The notes: a model not told the origin generated them from the letters alone. A DNA stretch of 64,000 nt from Rhodamnia argentea (GCF_020921035.1 NC_063155.1:23181294-23245293), one strand, 5' to 3'. Counted from the stretch's first letter, positions 24,093-34,803 are shown. Numbers and translations are program-made.

Positions 24093-24562
24093 TAGAACTT
24101 TGAAACATAGATAGCTATCTACACGTGGTTAATAAATAAAAACTTTATTACTATGTTACGCACTTCAATCATATTCTACTAAAAAAAGGTAAAATAAAAG
24201 TCTCTCTTTTATGCGAATCATTTTTTGAAAAATAGAATCCATGAAAAAAGTTAAGTGCTAAAAGCGCATAAGGGGAGTAAAGACAGAATGAAAATAGGTG
24301 GAGAATCACATTTCTTAATAATGCCCAAAAGCCCTATAGCCCTTTGGGCTAAGTCATGACCATAGGATCTCACAGTGTCGCAATGAGTTAAGGACGAGAT
24401 AGGGTGTCCAGTCGTATTAGTAGGGAACCAAAAAAGTCTTTTTATGGATCACAAGACAGTGTGCCATTCCAAATTTTTTTATTTAACTATTTGTAGAGCT
24501 TTATATTAACCCTTAGACCTTAGGTTGGTTTTTCGTCCCGTAAAGAATTTGATTTAGGATTA

Positions 24563-24712
24563 ATTTTCTAATTGTTCCAAGGTCTTATAAGTTGAATTAA
24601 TCAGATTCAACTTTTCTTGTTCTATCTCGGAGTATCCATTCACTCGAAGCTGCTCCGCTTCCATTTCCACTTTCCGTAAACGGGCCCGGGCTTTTTCTAG
24701 CTGTTCAATGCC
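24563..24712 (-). pseudogene. atpF: atpF fragment, inverted copy
   Basis: The minus strand reads [20 protein letters not shown], then [15 protein letters not shown] and LEQLEN, part of ATP synthase subunit b. About 106 bases of this piece repeat in opposite orientation at 25627-25732. Confidence 0.88.
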
Positions 24713-25114
24713 CCCCCCCGTAATTCTTCTGAACAAGATGTTTCTTTTGTCCCTTCCAGGAGATCGGAAAATAAAGAAATAGTTAATATATTCAAGATAA
24801 TTACGTATTTACAAAATACCGTCTCAATTCATCCTATTTCATCGGATCCGGGATGTGATATGGTTCCGAAGGATGAACCGTATATGGACAGTTCCCATAA
24901 GATTTCATTCTTGAACAAAAATACATTTTTTGATTTATTTCAAATGACGAAATAAAATACCCGTTTCTCGACGCTGGATCATAACCACTTTGTGGCTATT
25001 GATGGTGCAAATACCGTGAAAATACTTTATTTGGTATTCTAGGAAAAATACTTCTTTAGGGCGTCGAGGAACATGTACTTCTTTACGCCCAATTTCTTGA
25101 ATTTCGAAAAATTG
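24713..25114. other. Plastid-like junction DNA, unassigned
   Basis: Short pieces echo sequences elsewhere in the block: ACAAAATACCGTCTCAATTC (24821-24840) also at 21327-21346, and GCGTCGAGGAACATGT (about 25058) as in rps12. This looks like several very small joined fragments. Confidence 0.45.
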
Positions 25115-25188
25115 GGCGAACGACGGGAATTGAACCCGCGCATGGTGAATTCACAATCCACCGCCTTGATCCACTTGGCTACATCCGC
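25115..25188 (-). tRNA. trnH-GUG: Plastid-derived tRNA-His (GUG), nuclear copy
   Basis: A 74-base sequence reads on the minus strand GCGGATGTAGCCAAGTGGAT... with anticodon GTG in TTGTGAA and a T-arm GGGTTCAATTCCCG. It differs from the usual plastid trnH at about two positions; one turns an anticodon-stem G-C pair into G-U. It still folds as a cloverleaf, but expression in the nucleus is doubtful. Confidence 0.85.
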
Positions 25189-25324
25189 CCCTACTATTAC
25201 TAGTATTTCTATTTATTTTTATTAAAAATAAAATATTCAATTAAATTAATTTTGAATTAAATAAATTAAGAATGGAAAATATTTCATTTCGATTGTTAAT
25301 TTTTAATATTTTTTACCTTCTTCA

Positions 25325-25619
25325 GGCACTTGAACCCGCTTGGATCACATCTAGACAAATAGAAGCAGGGCGACGAGCAATGACAAGAAATGTGCGCCGT
25401 GGTGGAAAACTATGGGTACGTATATTTCCAAACAAACCCGTTACGGTAAGACCTACGGAAACATGTATGGGTTTGGGTAAAGGATCTCCCGAATATTGGG
25501 TAGCTGTCGTTAAACCAAGTAGAATACTTTATGAAATGGGTGGAGTAGCAGAAAATATAGCCAGAAAGGCTATTTCAATAGCGGCGTCCAAAATGCCTAT
25601 ACGAACTCAATTTATTATT
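25325..25619 (+). pseudogene. rpl16: rpl16 exon 2 fragment
   Basis: The plus strand encodes [51 protein letters not shown] and [20 protein letters not shown], nearly to the end of plastid ribosomal protein L16. The stop codon is lost and the frame runs into the atpF piece. Confidence 0.9.
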
Positions 25620-25918
25620 TTGAAATGGAAATGGAAGCGGAGCAGTTTCGAGTGAATGGATACTACGAGATAGAACAAGAAAAGTTGAATCTGATTAATT
25701 CAACTTATAAGATCTTGGAACAATTAGAAAATTACAAAAACGAAAGCATTCGTTTTGAACAACAAAGAGCAATTAATCAAGTCCGACAACGCGTTTTCCA
25801 ACAAGCCTTACAAGGAGCTCTAGGAACTCCGAATAGTTGTTTGAACAATGAGTTACATTTACGTACTATCGGTGCTAATATTTGCATGTTTGGGGCGATG
25901 AAAGAAATAACCGATTAG
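25620..25918 (+). pseudogene. atpF: atpF 3' part fused to rpl16
   Basis: The frame reads [38 protein letters not shown] and [16 protein letters not shown] before a stop, the C-terminal half of ATP synthase subunit b. It lies directly after the rpl16 fragment in another frame and has no N-terminal membrane segment. Confidence 0.9.
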
Positions 25919-26106
25919 TCCTTCTACTGTAGGCATTATTTTTATGCGGACAAAAAAAGTTTCGTTTTATGGATGTTCCATATACGTCTACTTTGACTCA
26001 AATGAACGTTCTGAAAAAGCTTTATTAAGCTATGCTATGCTGAAGAAAGAAAAAGAATTCTTGAATTTTTCCCCTACCGGAATTTCTTCTTTAGTGGCTT
26101 TTTTTT

Positions 26107-26337
26107 CTTCCACTTTTCAAGAAAGATGAGTTTTGGTTTTGTCCTCTTTCCCTCCACAAAAAATCCATTAAACTTATCAAATAAACTTCCCATTGATGTT
26201 TTGTTTCATCAGTCCGAGGAAAGAATAGGAAAGGTAACTTCACTATGTTTCTAACCGGAAACAGGACCTATCACAAGAATATTTTTTTTAGTGGGGCGAT
26301 AGCTCTGAAAAGACAGATTGCCTATCTTTTCTTTCAT
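26107..26337 (+). repeat. 231-bp duplicated segment, copy 2
   Basis: This is the second copy of the segment at 19580-19810. Here it is followed without a gap by an ndhD piece, whereas copy 1 is preceded without a gap by an ndhB piece. Confidence 0.9.
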
Positions 26338-26479
26338 AATTATTGGAATTGGCTCGACAACCGATACGGGACTCAATGGAGCCATTTTACAAATAATCTC
26401 TCATGGATTTATTGGCGCTGCTCTTTTTTTCTTGGCGAGAACGAGTTATGATAGAATACGTCTTGTTTATCTCGACGAA
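26335..26479 (+). pseudogene. ndhD: ndhD fragment (NDH complex subunit 4)
   Basis: The plus strand encodes [34 protein letters not shown] and [13 protein letters not shown], a membrane segment of plastid NdhD. Both ends are cut. Confidence 0.9.
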
Positions 26480-26512
26480 GCTCAACTAATCCCCAACACT
26501 AATAGATGCTAG

Positions 26513-26860
26513 TTGGGGGCCATCTCGCTTAACCCAGCCCTAGTCTAAGTAGTTGGGGGTTGGGCTCTAGGCTCCAACTCGATCTTGTGGTAGACTGTCC
26601 TCCTAGGGGGCACTTGTCAACTCACTTGTGGGGCATGATATCCCATCAATTGATTGATGGGATAGAGACATATGTGGATTGCTACAATTCCCATCAATTC
26701 ATATTGACGCAACCTGAACCTCCAACCCTATCTCCTAGCTATCGTCTAAGGTCCTTGGTTACTAATCTCCTCTTCTTAGCCCCTTATACTCCTCTGTCCC
26801 CGACCTTCTCAAGCCTTACCATAACAGCACCCTCTTGCCTTCACAATAAAAAACAAATAT
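26513..26860. other. Non-plastid-looking filler inside the NUPT block
   Basis: Composition is richer in GC and CT than the neighbouring plastid pieces, and I recognise no plastid gene. It holds two inverted ATCCCATCAATTGATTGATGGGAT-type words around 26640-26665. It may be nuclear or mitochondrial DNA caught between plastid fragments. Confidence 0.35.
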
Positions 26861-26861
26861 G

Positions 26862-27010
26862 ATTACCTCGATAAGATATTCCTTTCATTCTTCCTCTATG
26901 TTGTTTACGAAATTTGGTTCTTTTGGGGTTATAGTTGATGGTTCTTTCTTAATTCCATCTCTACTACGTAACCGGACATGAGAGTTTCTTCTCATTCGGC
27001 TCCTCACGAA
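26862..27010 (-). pseudogene. rpl16: rpl16 exon 2 start with 3' end of a group II intron
   Basis: The minus strand reads [20 protein letters not shown], the start of rpl16 exon 2. Upstream lies a group II intron end with a domain V-like hairpin (GAGCCGAATGAGAAG...CTCATGTCCGGTT) and a domain VI-like AACCATCAACTATAAC. It is a different part of rpl16 from the piece at 25325 and in the opposite orientation. Confidence 0.8.
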
Positions 27011-27146
27011 TGAAACGATTCAAATTTTATAATTATATGAAAATATATTGAAATCATGGATTCTTTGAGATTTCATCTAATCTATTAGAAATTTCTATAT
27101 CTTGTTTGGATATATACTTAAAACATGCATTTTTTTCTAGATAATT

Positions 27147-27224
27147 TTAATTTATAAGTAAAAAAGCAGTAGAAACTAGAATGAAGAGTGCAGTAGCAAT
27201 AAATGCGAGAATATTTACTTCCAT
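27147..27224 (-). pseudogene. psbM: psbM 5' fragment
   Basis: The minus strand reads MEVNILAFIATALFILVSTA and FLLIN before a stop, the first 25 residues of the photosystem II protein PsbM. The usual C-terminal residues are replaced by unrelated DNA. Confidence 0.85.
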
Positions 27225-27682
27225 AATCTCATTGTTTTTTTTTTATGTGGCAATAACTCGGGATTTTCTTTCGTAACCCCGTCAGAATATCTAAGCATAG
27301 CCGCATGAATCGGCGTCGTGACATCAAATTTGATGTTCGTGATTGATAGGTATGCTCAAGGTAGGACGGGCTTCACACTCAAACATTGCGAACAAAAAAT
27401 ACACGACACGGAGCTGTGAAATTACAGTATTTTATAAGATAGGGGGTGTATCCTCATATCCTATTTGCATAAGCCTCGATTTGCAGTGGCAGATCACCTT
27501 ATAAAAGATCCTCAATAAGGCGCTCGATTAGGAACCAAAGAGCTATTGGGGGCGGCGACCCTTTTCATATTACAACATGTACATACCATCGATGAACACA
27601 ACTCCAATAGCCTCATCGCTCAAACACATGAATGATCACTTAAAACTACAATTAATAAAAATGTTTGTAGCAGTGTAAAAAA

Positions 27683-28311
27683 TAGGGTTAATAAATACCA
27701 TGACAAACCACAAACCGGTACGTCTGTAACAAATATACCACATGTTATTTTTTTAACACAAAAAATCTCAAATCTGTACACTAATGACAAATTTACCCCA
27801 AATTATTTTTTTTATCACAATAAATCTCAAATTAGTACGCATGTTATAAATTTACATCAAACTATTTTTTTGGCATAAAAAAACCTTAAATTGATATACA
27901 TGTAATAAATATTATGCCCAAACCAATTTTTTTATCACAAAAATTAAAAAACCGATAGATCCGAGACAAATTTGTCATCTCTTAGTTTCCGTTAAATTGG
28001 GTTAATATCATAAAAAAACTCAAAACTGATACATTTTTTTACAAGCGGAGGGTAAAAACTCAAAATTAGTAAAACCGTCAATCATCACGTGTCATCTAAC
28101 TCAGCAATTTAACCGTAAAATTTAACGGAAACTAACCGAGGGTAAATTTATCACGGGTGTACCATTTTAGATTTTTTTTTGTGGTAAAAAAATAATTTTG
28201 ATAAATTTATCATAGGTACATCCGTTTGGGACTTTTTATGGTCAAGAAAATAAATTGAGGCAAATTTTTCACGGGTGCACCAGTTTGAGGCTTTTCGTGG
28301 TGTTAATCCTA
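27683..28311. mobile_element. Foldback element with tandemly repeated arms
   Basis: Ends match as inverted repeats (TAGGGTTAATAAATACC versus TAGGATTAACACCACG on the complement). Each arm holds several copies of a unit of about 60 bp: a CAAATTNGTAC block, then ACAAATTTACC, then ATTATTTTTTT, then AACACAAAAA. The centre contains TTAGTTTCCGTTAAATT in both orientations. No coding capacity; poly-A flanks hide any target duplication. Confidence 0.7.
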
Positions 28312-30740
28312 AAAAAATAAGATTATAAATATGGAAAATAATTTTTTTCCCCCTTGAATATCTTCTTCCTCGGTGCATAGTCAAAAGGCATTGAAGTCCC
28401 AGAACACGACCCAAATTAAAGATGGCGTGGCCTTGACTTGCCTAATTTTCACCTCATTCCAAGAGCTATCCATAGCAGACAGTCCCCCATTTGATGTTGC
28501 CGGACCACACCATTCATGACTTTTGAAGATTTATCCAACTATTTTGATAAACCACCCTCTGATTTTTTTTCCTGCCTCGCCGGAGGTTTGATGGTTTGGT
28601 GAAAGTTAGCCGAGCTGCTGGAAAATAAAGCATTGAAAGCTGCATTTACAAAAGGCCAGGAAAATTAAAGCGAGTGAGGCAGAGAGCAAATTTAAAGTTT
28701 GCGGAAGCGACTGCTGCAGATCCAAATCAATGACATTCAATGCACGCAATTCCCGAAATTGGCGAGCTCGATAAATGTGTCGTGAAGATAGCACGCAAAT
28801 CACGTAATAAATGGCTCATAAATGAATTTATAATGGTAAAGCTCAAGATAATATGGGTGTTAAACGAGTTTACAACTTATTTAGACCCAATCGTCTCTAT
28901 GGCTCTCTCTTCACTCTCTCTCGTCCTCACAATCTCGCACTCGCTCGCTCAACCCTTTCACCTCAATTTGGACATGAGTTTTTCTATATTGGGTTGAATA
29001 TGCAGGTGTTCAAACAATATGGGTCGGTTTGGATTGGGTATAAGTTGGGAGCAGGTTTGATTAGGTACGAGTTACTAGATTTGAATTGCATGAAAATGGG
29101 TAAAAAACGAGTTAAATGGATGAATTTAGATTGGACTATTTTCGACACGATCCATTCATTTGGCGGATCTATTGAATGCAAACGCATCGAAGAGATAAAG
29201 CGATAGCTTTGATTTTATATTTGAAATCCAACCAAAAAGCTTAATCTAATAAGTAGAGCTAGGACCGCATATATAGACCCGTTTTCAAGCGTTGCGGAAC
29301 ATGATTCCAACACAAGTAAAGGGACCATGGAAGCACCTAACCAATCATGATACACGACTTTTTTTTTTGGGTCCAACTGATACGTGACTTCACTGGTCAT
29401 AGAAAAACAATGACTTGATTACGAATATAACCTTATTTACGCGGCGAAAAATCCTAAGACAGCCTGTTAATTTACCGCAATCGAAAATAAGAATAGGAAA
29501 AAAAAAAGAAGGCGAATATATCGAGAGGAATATCTCCCTCAAGATGCAAAAGCCGGAACCGAAACAGGACAAAGACACGAAAGACCAGAACATGACAAAC
29601 GCCCGACCACTGTTTTTCAGGGCCGGCCACCGCGGAAACCGAGGTGCGCGCCACGTGAGGCTCACGTGTTGCCCTCTCGCCCTCCTCCTCTCTCCACGTA
29701 CGCCGCGAGTCTCTGCCGAGTGGCTGGTGATTCCCGCCGCTTCCCTCCTCCTCGCCATCGCCCCTTCCATTCCATTTGTCGTCAACAAATCATAACTATT
29801 TTCTTGGAATTTCGATGTGAATTAAGATTTTGGAAATTACAAAAGAAAAAAAAAATCACCATCTCTTTAATTTTTGATGATGCCGTCCAACCCGTCCGTC
29901 GAAAACGACATAAAACGCATTCTTTTGGTGTCGTTTTCGTTGCCCAGAAAACTGGACTGGACCACGCATTAGCTCAAATAGGCACATAGCATCTCGAGGA
30001 GAGGGAGATATACCGTCGCCATTCGTTCACCAACTTTCATGATGGTTTGAGAGAGAGAGAGAATCTCAAGAGACTTCTGATCAAATTCGATGCCCTTCGA
30101 GATCGAAATGTAAGTACGCGCTTGTACGTACTTTAGGTCATAATAGGCCCCAATTTTGCGAGAATATCCTATCCCCGTTGAATATCCGCAATCACAAAAG
30201 CTCAAACTTATTCCCTTAAATGGCATATTTCCACTAAATTATGCTTCGATGCTATTTCCCTCGTTACTAGCGTTTTACCGACCGCTAAGATGATAACACG
30301 TGCGGCCGATCTTTGTCGCCTCGATAAGCAACGATGCGTGACCCTTTTGGAAGCCTGGACGCGATAAAAACAATTTCCCTAAGAGAAGTCGAGCTTTCTA
30401 AGTCAATGAATCCATGTGCTTTGGCCTGTCGAGATAGCCACACATTAACAAAATAAGACGTCGTCTCATTGCCCTAATTTTCCTGTAATTATGTACTCCA
30501 ATATGATTAGATTCTCTCCCATCTATATTTTTTTTTTATTTTTTCATCCTAAAATGACTCGTTTAGTAAATTCATTTAACAAACGAATCTCGATATCCAT
30601 AACGTTGTTCGATTTTTTAATAACAGAATACGTTTTTTGAAGAAAGAAATAAAAGAAAAGAAAATTTCCTTTTTTTTTTAAATAAAAAAAATTAGTGTTT
30701 TTTTTTTTAATTCAAATGCCAAGGACGAAGCGACGACGCT
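28312..30740. other. Gene-free region upstream of FAD2
   Basis: No supported gene. 28850-29215 is rich in GGGTT / GAGTTAAATGGATG words and resembles the dispersed sequence near 2030-2260 and 47390-47570. 29600-29780 is GC-rich, with open frames on both strands that look compositional. The rest is AT-rich. Confidence 0.4.
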
Positions 30741-30744
30741 GCAG

Positions 30745-30752
30745 CATAAATA
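30745..30752 (+). promoter_or_regulatory. Probable TATA box of FAD2
   Basis: ATAAATA lies about 30 bases before the likely transcript start of the FAD2 leader exon, in an otherwise GC-rich stretch. Inferred from position and sequence only. Confidence 0.5.
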
Positions 30753-30774
30753 CCGGGACGGCTTTGCGGAGCAG

Positions 30775-30881
30775 AGGCAGCTCGAGACTCCATTAACGCA
30801 CGAGAAGAAGCACAGAGGCCGGCAGTGAAGAAGCGCTTCCTGGAGGGAGAGAGCGCCTCTTTGTAGACAACGGAGACCGAG
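30775..30881 (+). other. FAD2: Probable 5'UTR exon of FAD2
   Basis: FAD2 genes commonly have one large intron in the 5'UTR and an intronless coding exon. Here a leader ending GACCGAG|GTTCG (donor at 30882) lies downstream of a TATA-like box. The acceptor CCTTTCAG|GG is at 33316-33317, 37 bases before the ATG. The intron would be about 2,436 bases, starting with a CT-rich region typical of such leader introns. The 5' end is estimated. Confidence 0.6.
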
Positions 30882-31465
30882 GTTCGTTCGTTTTCCCCTC
30901 TTCGATCCTGTCAATGCATGTGCAGATATCGATGTTCTCTCTCTCTCTCTCGCTCTTGTACAGCTTATGCATTCCCCGTCCCGATCGATTTCCTTCTCAA
31001 ATCCGTCGACAAATCTCTTAGATTCTGGATCCTTCTTCCCACTCTGAACGCGCCGTTGCCTTTTCCCTCCGTCGAATCCTCGGGACTTCCCCCGGGTCTC
31101 CCGCGGTGGCGGATGCATGCAAGAGTCATCCCCCCTTCGCAGCTAAATCTCCGATCATAGGAACGACGGGCTTGCTTGCATGCCATCTTTCTCCGTATCG
31201 AAACTGAGTATTTCTGTAGATCGTCAGATTGGGTTTTGTCGAACCGTTTAAACGAGAAGCTTCAGTTTTCATTTTCCATTTTGTGTACGAGTTGCATGCA
31301 ATTTCTGCTTTGTAACGGCGTTTGACGTTCCGTTTAATTAGGCTGGCATTCAAAGCGCCTTGGAGATCGATATAGTCCCATCATGATGAAATTTGGAAAG
31401 TTACTCAGGCCGTTGGCCATGGCTACAACGGTAGCTTCCGCAAGAGTCTCTTTATTGCGTAGCAC

Positions 31466-31779
31466 TAGACATGGCCAAATGAAACCGTGGATCTGGAACC
31501 GGCCCGTTAACCGGGCTGACAGTTCCAACCCAGAACCGGCCCTCAAGGGCCGGTTCCAATTTCTAAATTGTCGGAACCGGCCCGGAACTGCCGATTCCGG
31601 GCCGGTTCCGACCTGTTTAAAAAAAAAAGGGAGGAGACCCGGGGGAAAAGAGTCGTTGGGCCTAGGAACCGGAATCGGCGGTTCCCAACCCGGAACCGGA
31701 ACGGGCCCTTCAAGGGTCTGTTCCGGTTCCACCTTTTTAGGAATCGGAACAGGCGGTTCCACGGAACTGGCCACGTCTA
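31466..31779. mobile_element. hAT-type MITE in the FAD2 leader intron
   Basis: A 314-bp element with terminal inverted repeats TAGACATGGCC and GGCCACGTCTA is flanked by a perfect 8-bp duplication CGTAGCAC (31458-31465 and 31780-31787). The interior is packed with GGAACCGG / CCGGTTCC words in both orientations, so it can fold extensively. No transposase. The perfect duplication suggests a fairly recent insertion. Confidence 0.85.
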
Positions 31780-33354
31780 CGTAGCACTTTAACCTTGGTC
31801 GGTCCGTATCACAATTGATTTTATATTTTTTATATTAATTTTTCGAATCGGTAATGTTCCCTTTTCTGAAATTGACTTTGACCAGAAAATGTATTCACAA
31901 GAACGGTTGAAGTCGCAATCTGTTTTTTTTTCCACTCGGAAGAAGTCGCGCTCAAACTTTCTCGATTTCTTATGTTTTGCTTGGAAGTCTGGGCGGCGTT
32001 TTCGACGGGAAATCCCATGGCGCAACCTCGACCTACTAGGGAGTCCAGTATTTGATCGAGGGAGATCGATGGGGATGGATGCGTAGCGGATCGTGCAGAT
32101 GAATTTCATGTTTCTTCTTTTGACTCCTTTTAAGTTCATCAATCCTCATCGAACTTGCATGGTTTTTGCATAAAACAAACAAAAATTCTAAGGATCCTTC
32201 TTCGAAAAAATAGATAATTTGGAAATTAATTATTTTTAAAAAATAATTATTTTGTATCGTCTATAAAAATAAATAAATTAAAAATATTTTTCTTTGGTCT
32301 ACACAAATATTTACGCATAAATTATTATCAATAATATAAATATTTTTTTATAGAGTAATTTCTATCGATAATGTAAATATTTTTTTGTAAAGTAATTACT
32401 TTAGGCAATATAAGTCTTCATTTTTAGGAAAAAGAATATCTTTTGGATCACTCATTTTTCGTGAAAACGGAGCATAAAAATGTAATTATTTCTCAAAAAA
32501 TGAATAACTTGAAAATCTTTTTTCCTAGAATGGTTGCTCGTCGCTTATAAAGATGTATGAACGGACAAAAAAATTTGCATCATCCACGAAAATGTCTAGG
32601 CACGGATTTGTTTTGAATAATAAAATATTTTTAAGTGATTAATTATTTTAGAACGACAAGAGCAATCATTCTTAAAAAAAATATTTTTCAAACCGTTCAT
32701 TTTATACGGCTTTCGCGTGAAACAAACGGAGCCCTTGGAATCATTCTACACGGTTTTCGCGTGGAAAAAGCCGCCTGCTCTCGTTCTTTTCGTGAAGTAC
32801 TTCTCTATCTGTTTCCGAAGTTGGTGAAATTTGGTATTGCACCTTCAAAACATGTGCATAGAAGTTAAAACTGCGCGCACCAGAGATATCGCTCTCCCCT
32901 TTCTTTTTTTTTCTTTTTTTTTATTATTATTAAAATCTGGGCGTGTCTTTAAATGGAACTATTAAAATTAGTTCCTTTACTGTCAAAGCGAACTCATTCG
33001 AGATTTCAATTTCAAAACTCGAGCAACAAATTCCATGAAAGTTTACTGTATATTAAAGCCTACAGGACACTAGACAAACCGGGGCCAGAATTGAAGGAAG
33101 CGGGTTTTGCTTGTTCTGTTCTACCCCACGGCAATAAAGTCTGCAGGATTCTTTGCCATTTAAGGCACCCACCAGCCAGCGCGTCATGTGAATTTGCTTG
33201 CTTCGTTTGGTGGAATCTAACCGAAAATGTTTCCCCTTTAAAGGAAAGGGGCCCTTCTTCCTCTTGATCAGAGTATCTGCAATCAGACCTTTCATTACTT
33301 GCGGTGGTTCCTTTCAGGGCTCAGAGGGATCTCAAGCTTGAGGTGGGGGCAACA

Positions 33355-34515
33355 ATGGGGGCTGGAGGGAGAATGTCCGTGCCGAGCAAGATCGATGAAG
33401 GAGGCCACAAGAAGGCCGAGCCCATTCCAAGAGTGCCTCACGCGAAGCCTCCGTTCACCCTTGGCGAGATCAAGAAGGCGGTCCCGCCTCACTGCTTCAA
33501 GCGCTCCCTCGCCCGCTCCTTCTCCTACGTCGTCTCCGACCTCGCGCTGGTCTTTGTCTTCTACCGCATCGCCACCTCCTATTTCCACCTCCTCCCATCC
33601 CCGCTCGCCTATCTTGCCTGGCCGGTCTACTGGGCCTGCCAGGGCTGCGTCCTCACTGGCGTCTGGGTCATAGCCCACGAGTGCGGCCACCATGCCTTCA
33701 GTGACTACCAATGGGTGGATGACACCGTCGGCCTCATCCTCCACTCGGCACTGTTGGTCCCCTACTTCTCGTGGAAGTACAGCCACCGCCGCCACCATTC
33801 CAACACGGGCTCGCTCGAGCGCGACGAGGTCTTCGTCCCCAAACCCAAGGCTGCGATGCCGTGGTTTTCAAAGTACCTAAACAATCCGCCGGGCCGGTTC
33901 GTCACCCTTGTAGTCACGCTCACTCTCGGCTGGCCCTTGTACTTGGCTTTTAACGTATCGGGCCGGCCCTATGATCGTTTTGCATGCCACTACGACCCAT
34001 TTGGCCCCATCTACTCGGACCGGGAGAGGCTCCAGATATACATCTCCGATGCGGGGATCATGGCGGTGACTTATGTGCTCTACCGCGTTGTGGCAGCAAA
34101 GGGCCTGGCTTGGCTCGTCTGCATGTACGGCGTCCCGTTGCTCGTGGTCAACGCGTTCCTCGTGATGATCACGTACCTGCAGCACACCCACCCGGCGTTG
34201 CCGCACTACGACTCATCGGAGTGGGATTGGTTGAGGGGGGCTTTGGCGACGGTGGACAGGGACTATGGGGTGCTCAACAAGGTGTTCCACAACATCACCG
34301 ACACACATGTGGCCCACCATCTGTTCTCCACGATGCCTCACTATCATGCGATGGAGGCGACAAAGGCGATCAAGCCGATCCTGGGGGAGTATTACCAGTT
34401 CGACGGCATGCCGGTCCACAAGGCGATATGGCGGGAGGCGAGGGAGTGTCTCTACGTGGAGCCGGATGAAGGTAGCGAGAGCAAGGGCATCTTCTGGTAC
34501 AAGAACAAGTTCTGA
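33355..34515 (+). CDS. FAD2: Delta-12 oleate desaturase, endoplasmic reticulum
   Basis: A 386-residue protein in one coding exon. It inserts the delta-12 double bond into oleate on phosphatidylcholine to give linoleate, using cytochrome b5 as electron donor. The three di-iron histidine boxes are HECGHH (108-113), HRRHH (144-148) and HVAHH (318-322). Hydrophobic membrane segments lie near residues 57-105, 125-140, 180-200 and 225-280. The C-terminus ends WYKNKF, an aromatic ER-retention signal like the usual YNNKL or YKNKL. Length agrees with plant FAD2 (about 383). The start is the ATG before [11 protein letters not shown]; an in-frame ATG at 33304 lies before the predicted splice acceptor at 33317 and so in the intron. 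The coding DNA is much richer in GC than its surroundings. FAD2-like variants (hydroxylases, conjugases) differ near the boxes, and nothing here suggests one. Confidence 0.95.
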   Translation: MGAGGRMSVPSKIDEGGHKKAEPIPRVPHAKPPFTLGEIKKAVPPHCFKRSLARSFSYVVSDLALVFVFYRIATSYFHLLPSPLAYLAWPVYWACQGCVLTGVWVIAHECGHHAFSDYQWVDDTVGLILHSALLVPYFSWKYSHRRHHSNTGSLERDEVFVPKPKAAMPWFSKYLNNPPGRFVTLVVTLTLGWPLYLAFNVSGRPYDRFACHYDPFGPIYSDRERLQIYISDAGIMAVTYVLYRVVAAKGLAWLVCMYGVPLLVVNAFLVMITYLQHTHPALPHYDSSEWDWLRGALATVDRDYGVLNKVFHNITDTHVAHHLFSTMPHYHAMEATKAIKPILGEYYQFDGMPVHKAIWREARECLYVEPDEGSESKGIFWYKNKF

Positions 34516-34803
34516 GACTCGTTGCTTTGTTTTGTGACGAAGGGTCTTAGAAGGAAAGCAATGTGTAGCTTCAGTGCGTGATGTCAAAACGTGCTTCCCT
34601 TGTCTGTGATGATAGCGTAAGTGTCTTGGGTCGAATTGGATCTGATCGTGGGCTTTGTGTGTTAACTGTGTGGTTGCCTCTCTTTGGAAAATTCGCCTCG
34701 TAGCTCATCCCATTTCTCTTCTTTTTTTTCCTTGGAAAATTCCACTTTTCTGTTCCAAAAAAAATTTTAAAAATCATTTCTACTCAGAAATTATTTCCGT
34801 GAA
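34516..34803 (+). other. FAD2 3' flank
   Basis: Downstream untranslated region with T-rich stretches; no clear polyadenylation signal was identified. Confidence 0.3.

Larger units (their letters stand above)
18850..27260. other. Scrambled nuclear plastid DNA block (NUPT)
   Basis: At least 16 pieces of plastid genes and tRNAs lie side by side in an order and orientation unlike any plastid genome. Pieces come from the large single-copy region (ycf4, rps12 5' exon, trnS, atpA, rpoC2, psbC, atpF, trnH, rpl16, psbM), the inverted repeat (ndhB, ycf2, trnA) and the small single-copy side (ycf1, ndhD). No piece is a complete protein gene. DNA between the named pieces is also AT-rich and plastid-like but was not assigned, except 26513-26860, which looks non-plastid. 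Edges are approximate. The pattern fits joining of many plastid fragments before or during nuclear insertion, or repeated insertion at one site. Confidence 0.85.

Noticed and set aside
29390..29795. Overlapping frames of about 130 codons on both strands
   Set aside because: GC-rich compositional frames with no family match and no splice or start context I could support.
30678..31118. 146-codon minus-strand frame over the FAD2 leader
   Set aside because: Low-complexity Arg/Ser-rich reading opposite a CT-rich leader and intron; no domain.
31334..31784. Open frames on both strands rich in Pro/Arg/Asn-Arg repeats
   Set aside because: They arise from the GGAACCGG repeats of the MITE at 31466-31779.
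33304..33354. Upstream in-frame ATG that would add 17 residues to FAD2
   Set aside because: It lies before the predicted splice acceptor at 33316-33317, and known FAD2 proteins start at MGAGG-like sequence.
33295..33798. 167-codon open frame on the minus strand opposite FAD2
   Set aside because: It is antisense to the GC-rich FAD2 coding exon, where codon bias keeps other frames open; no independent protein features.
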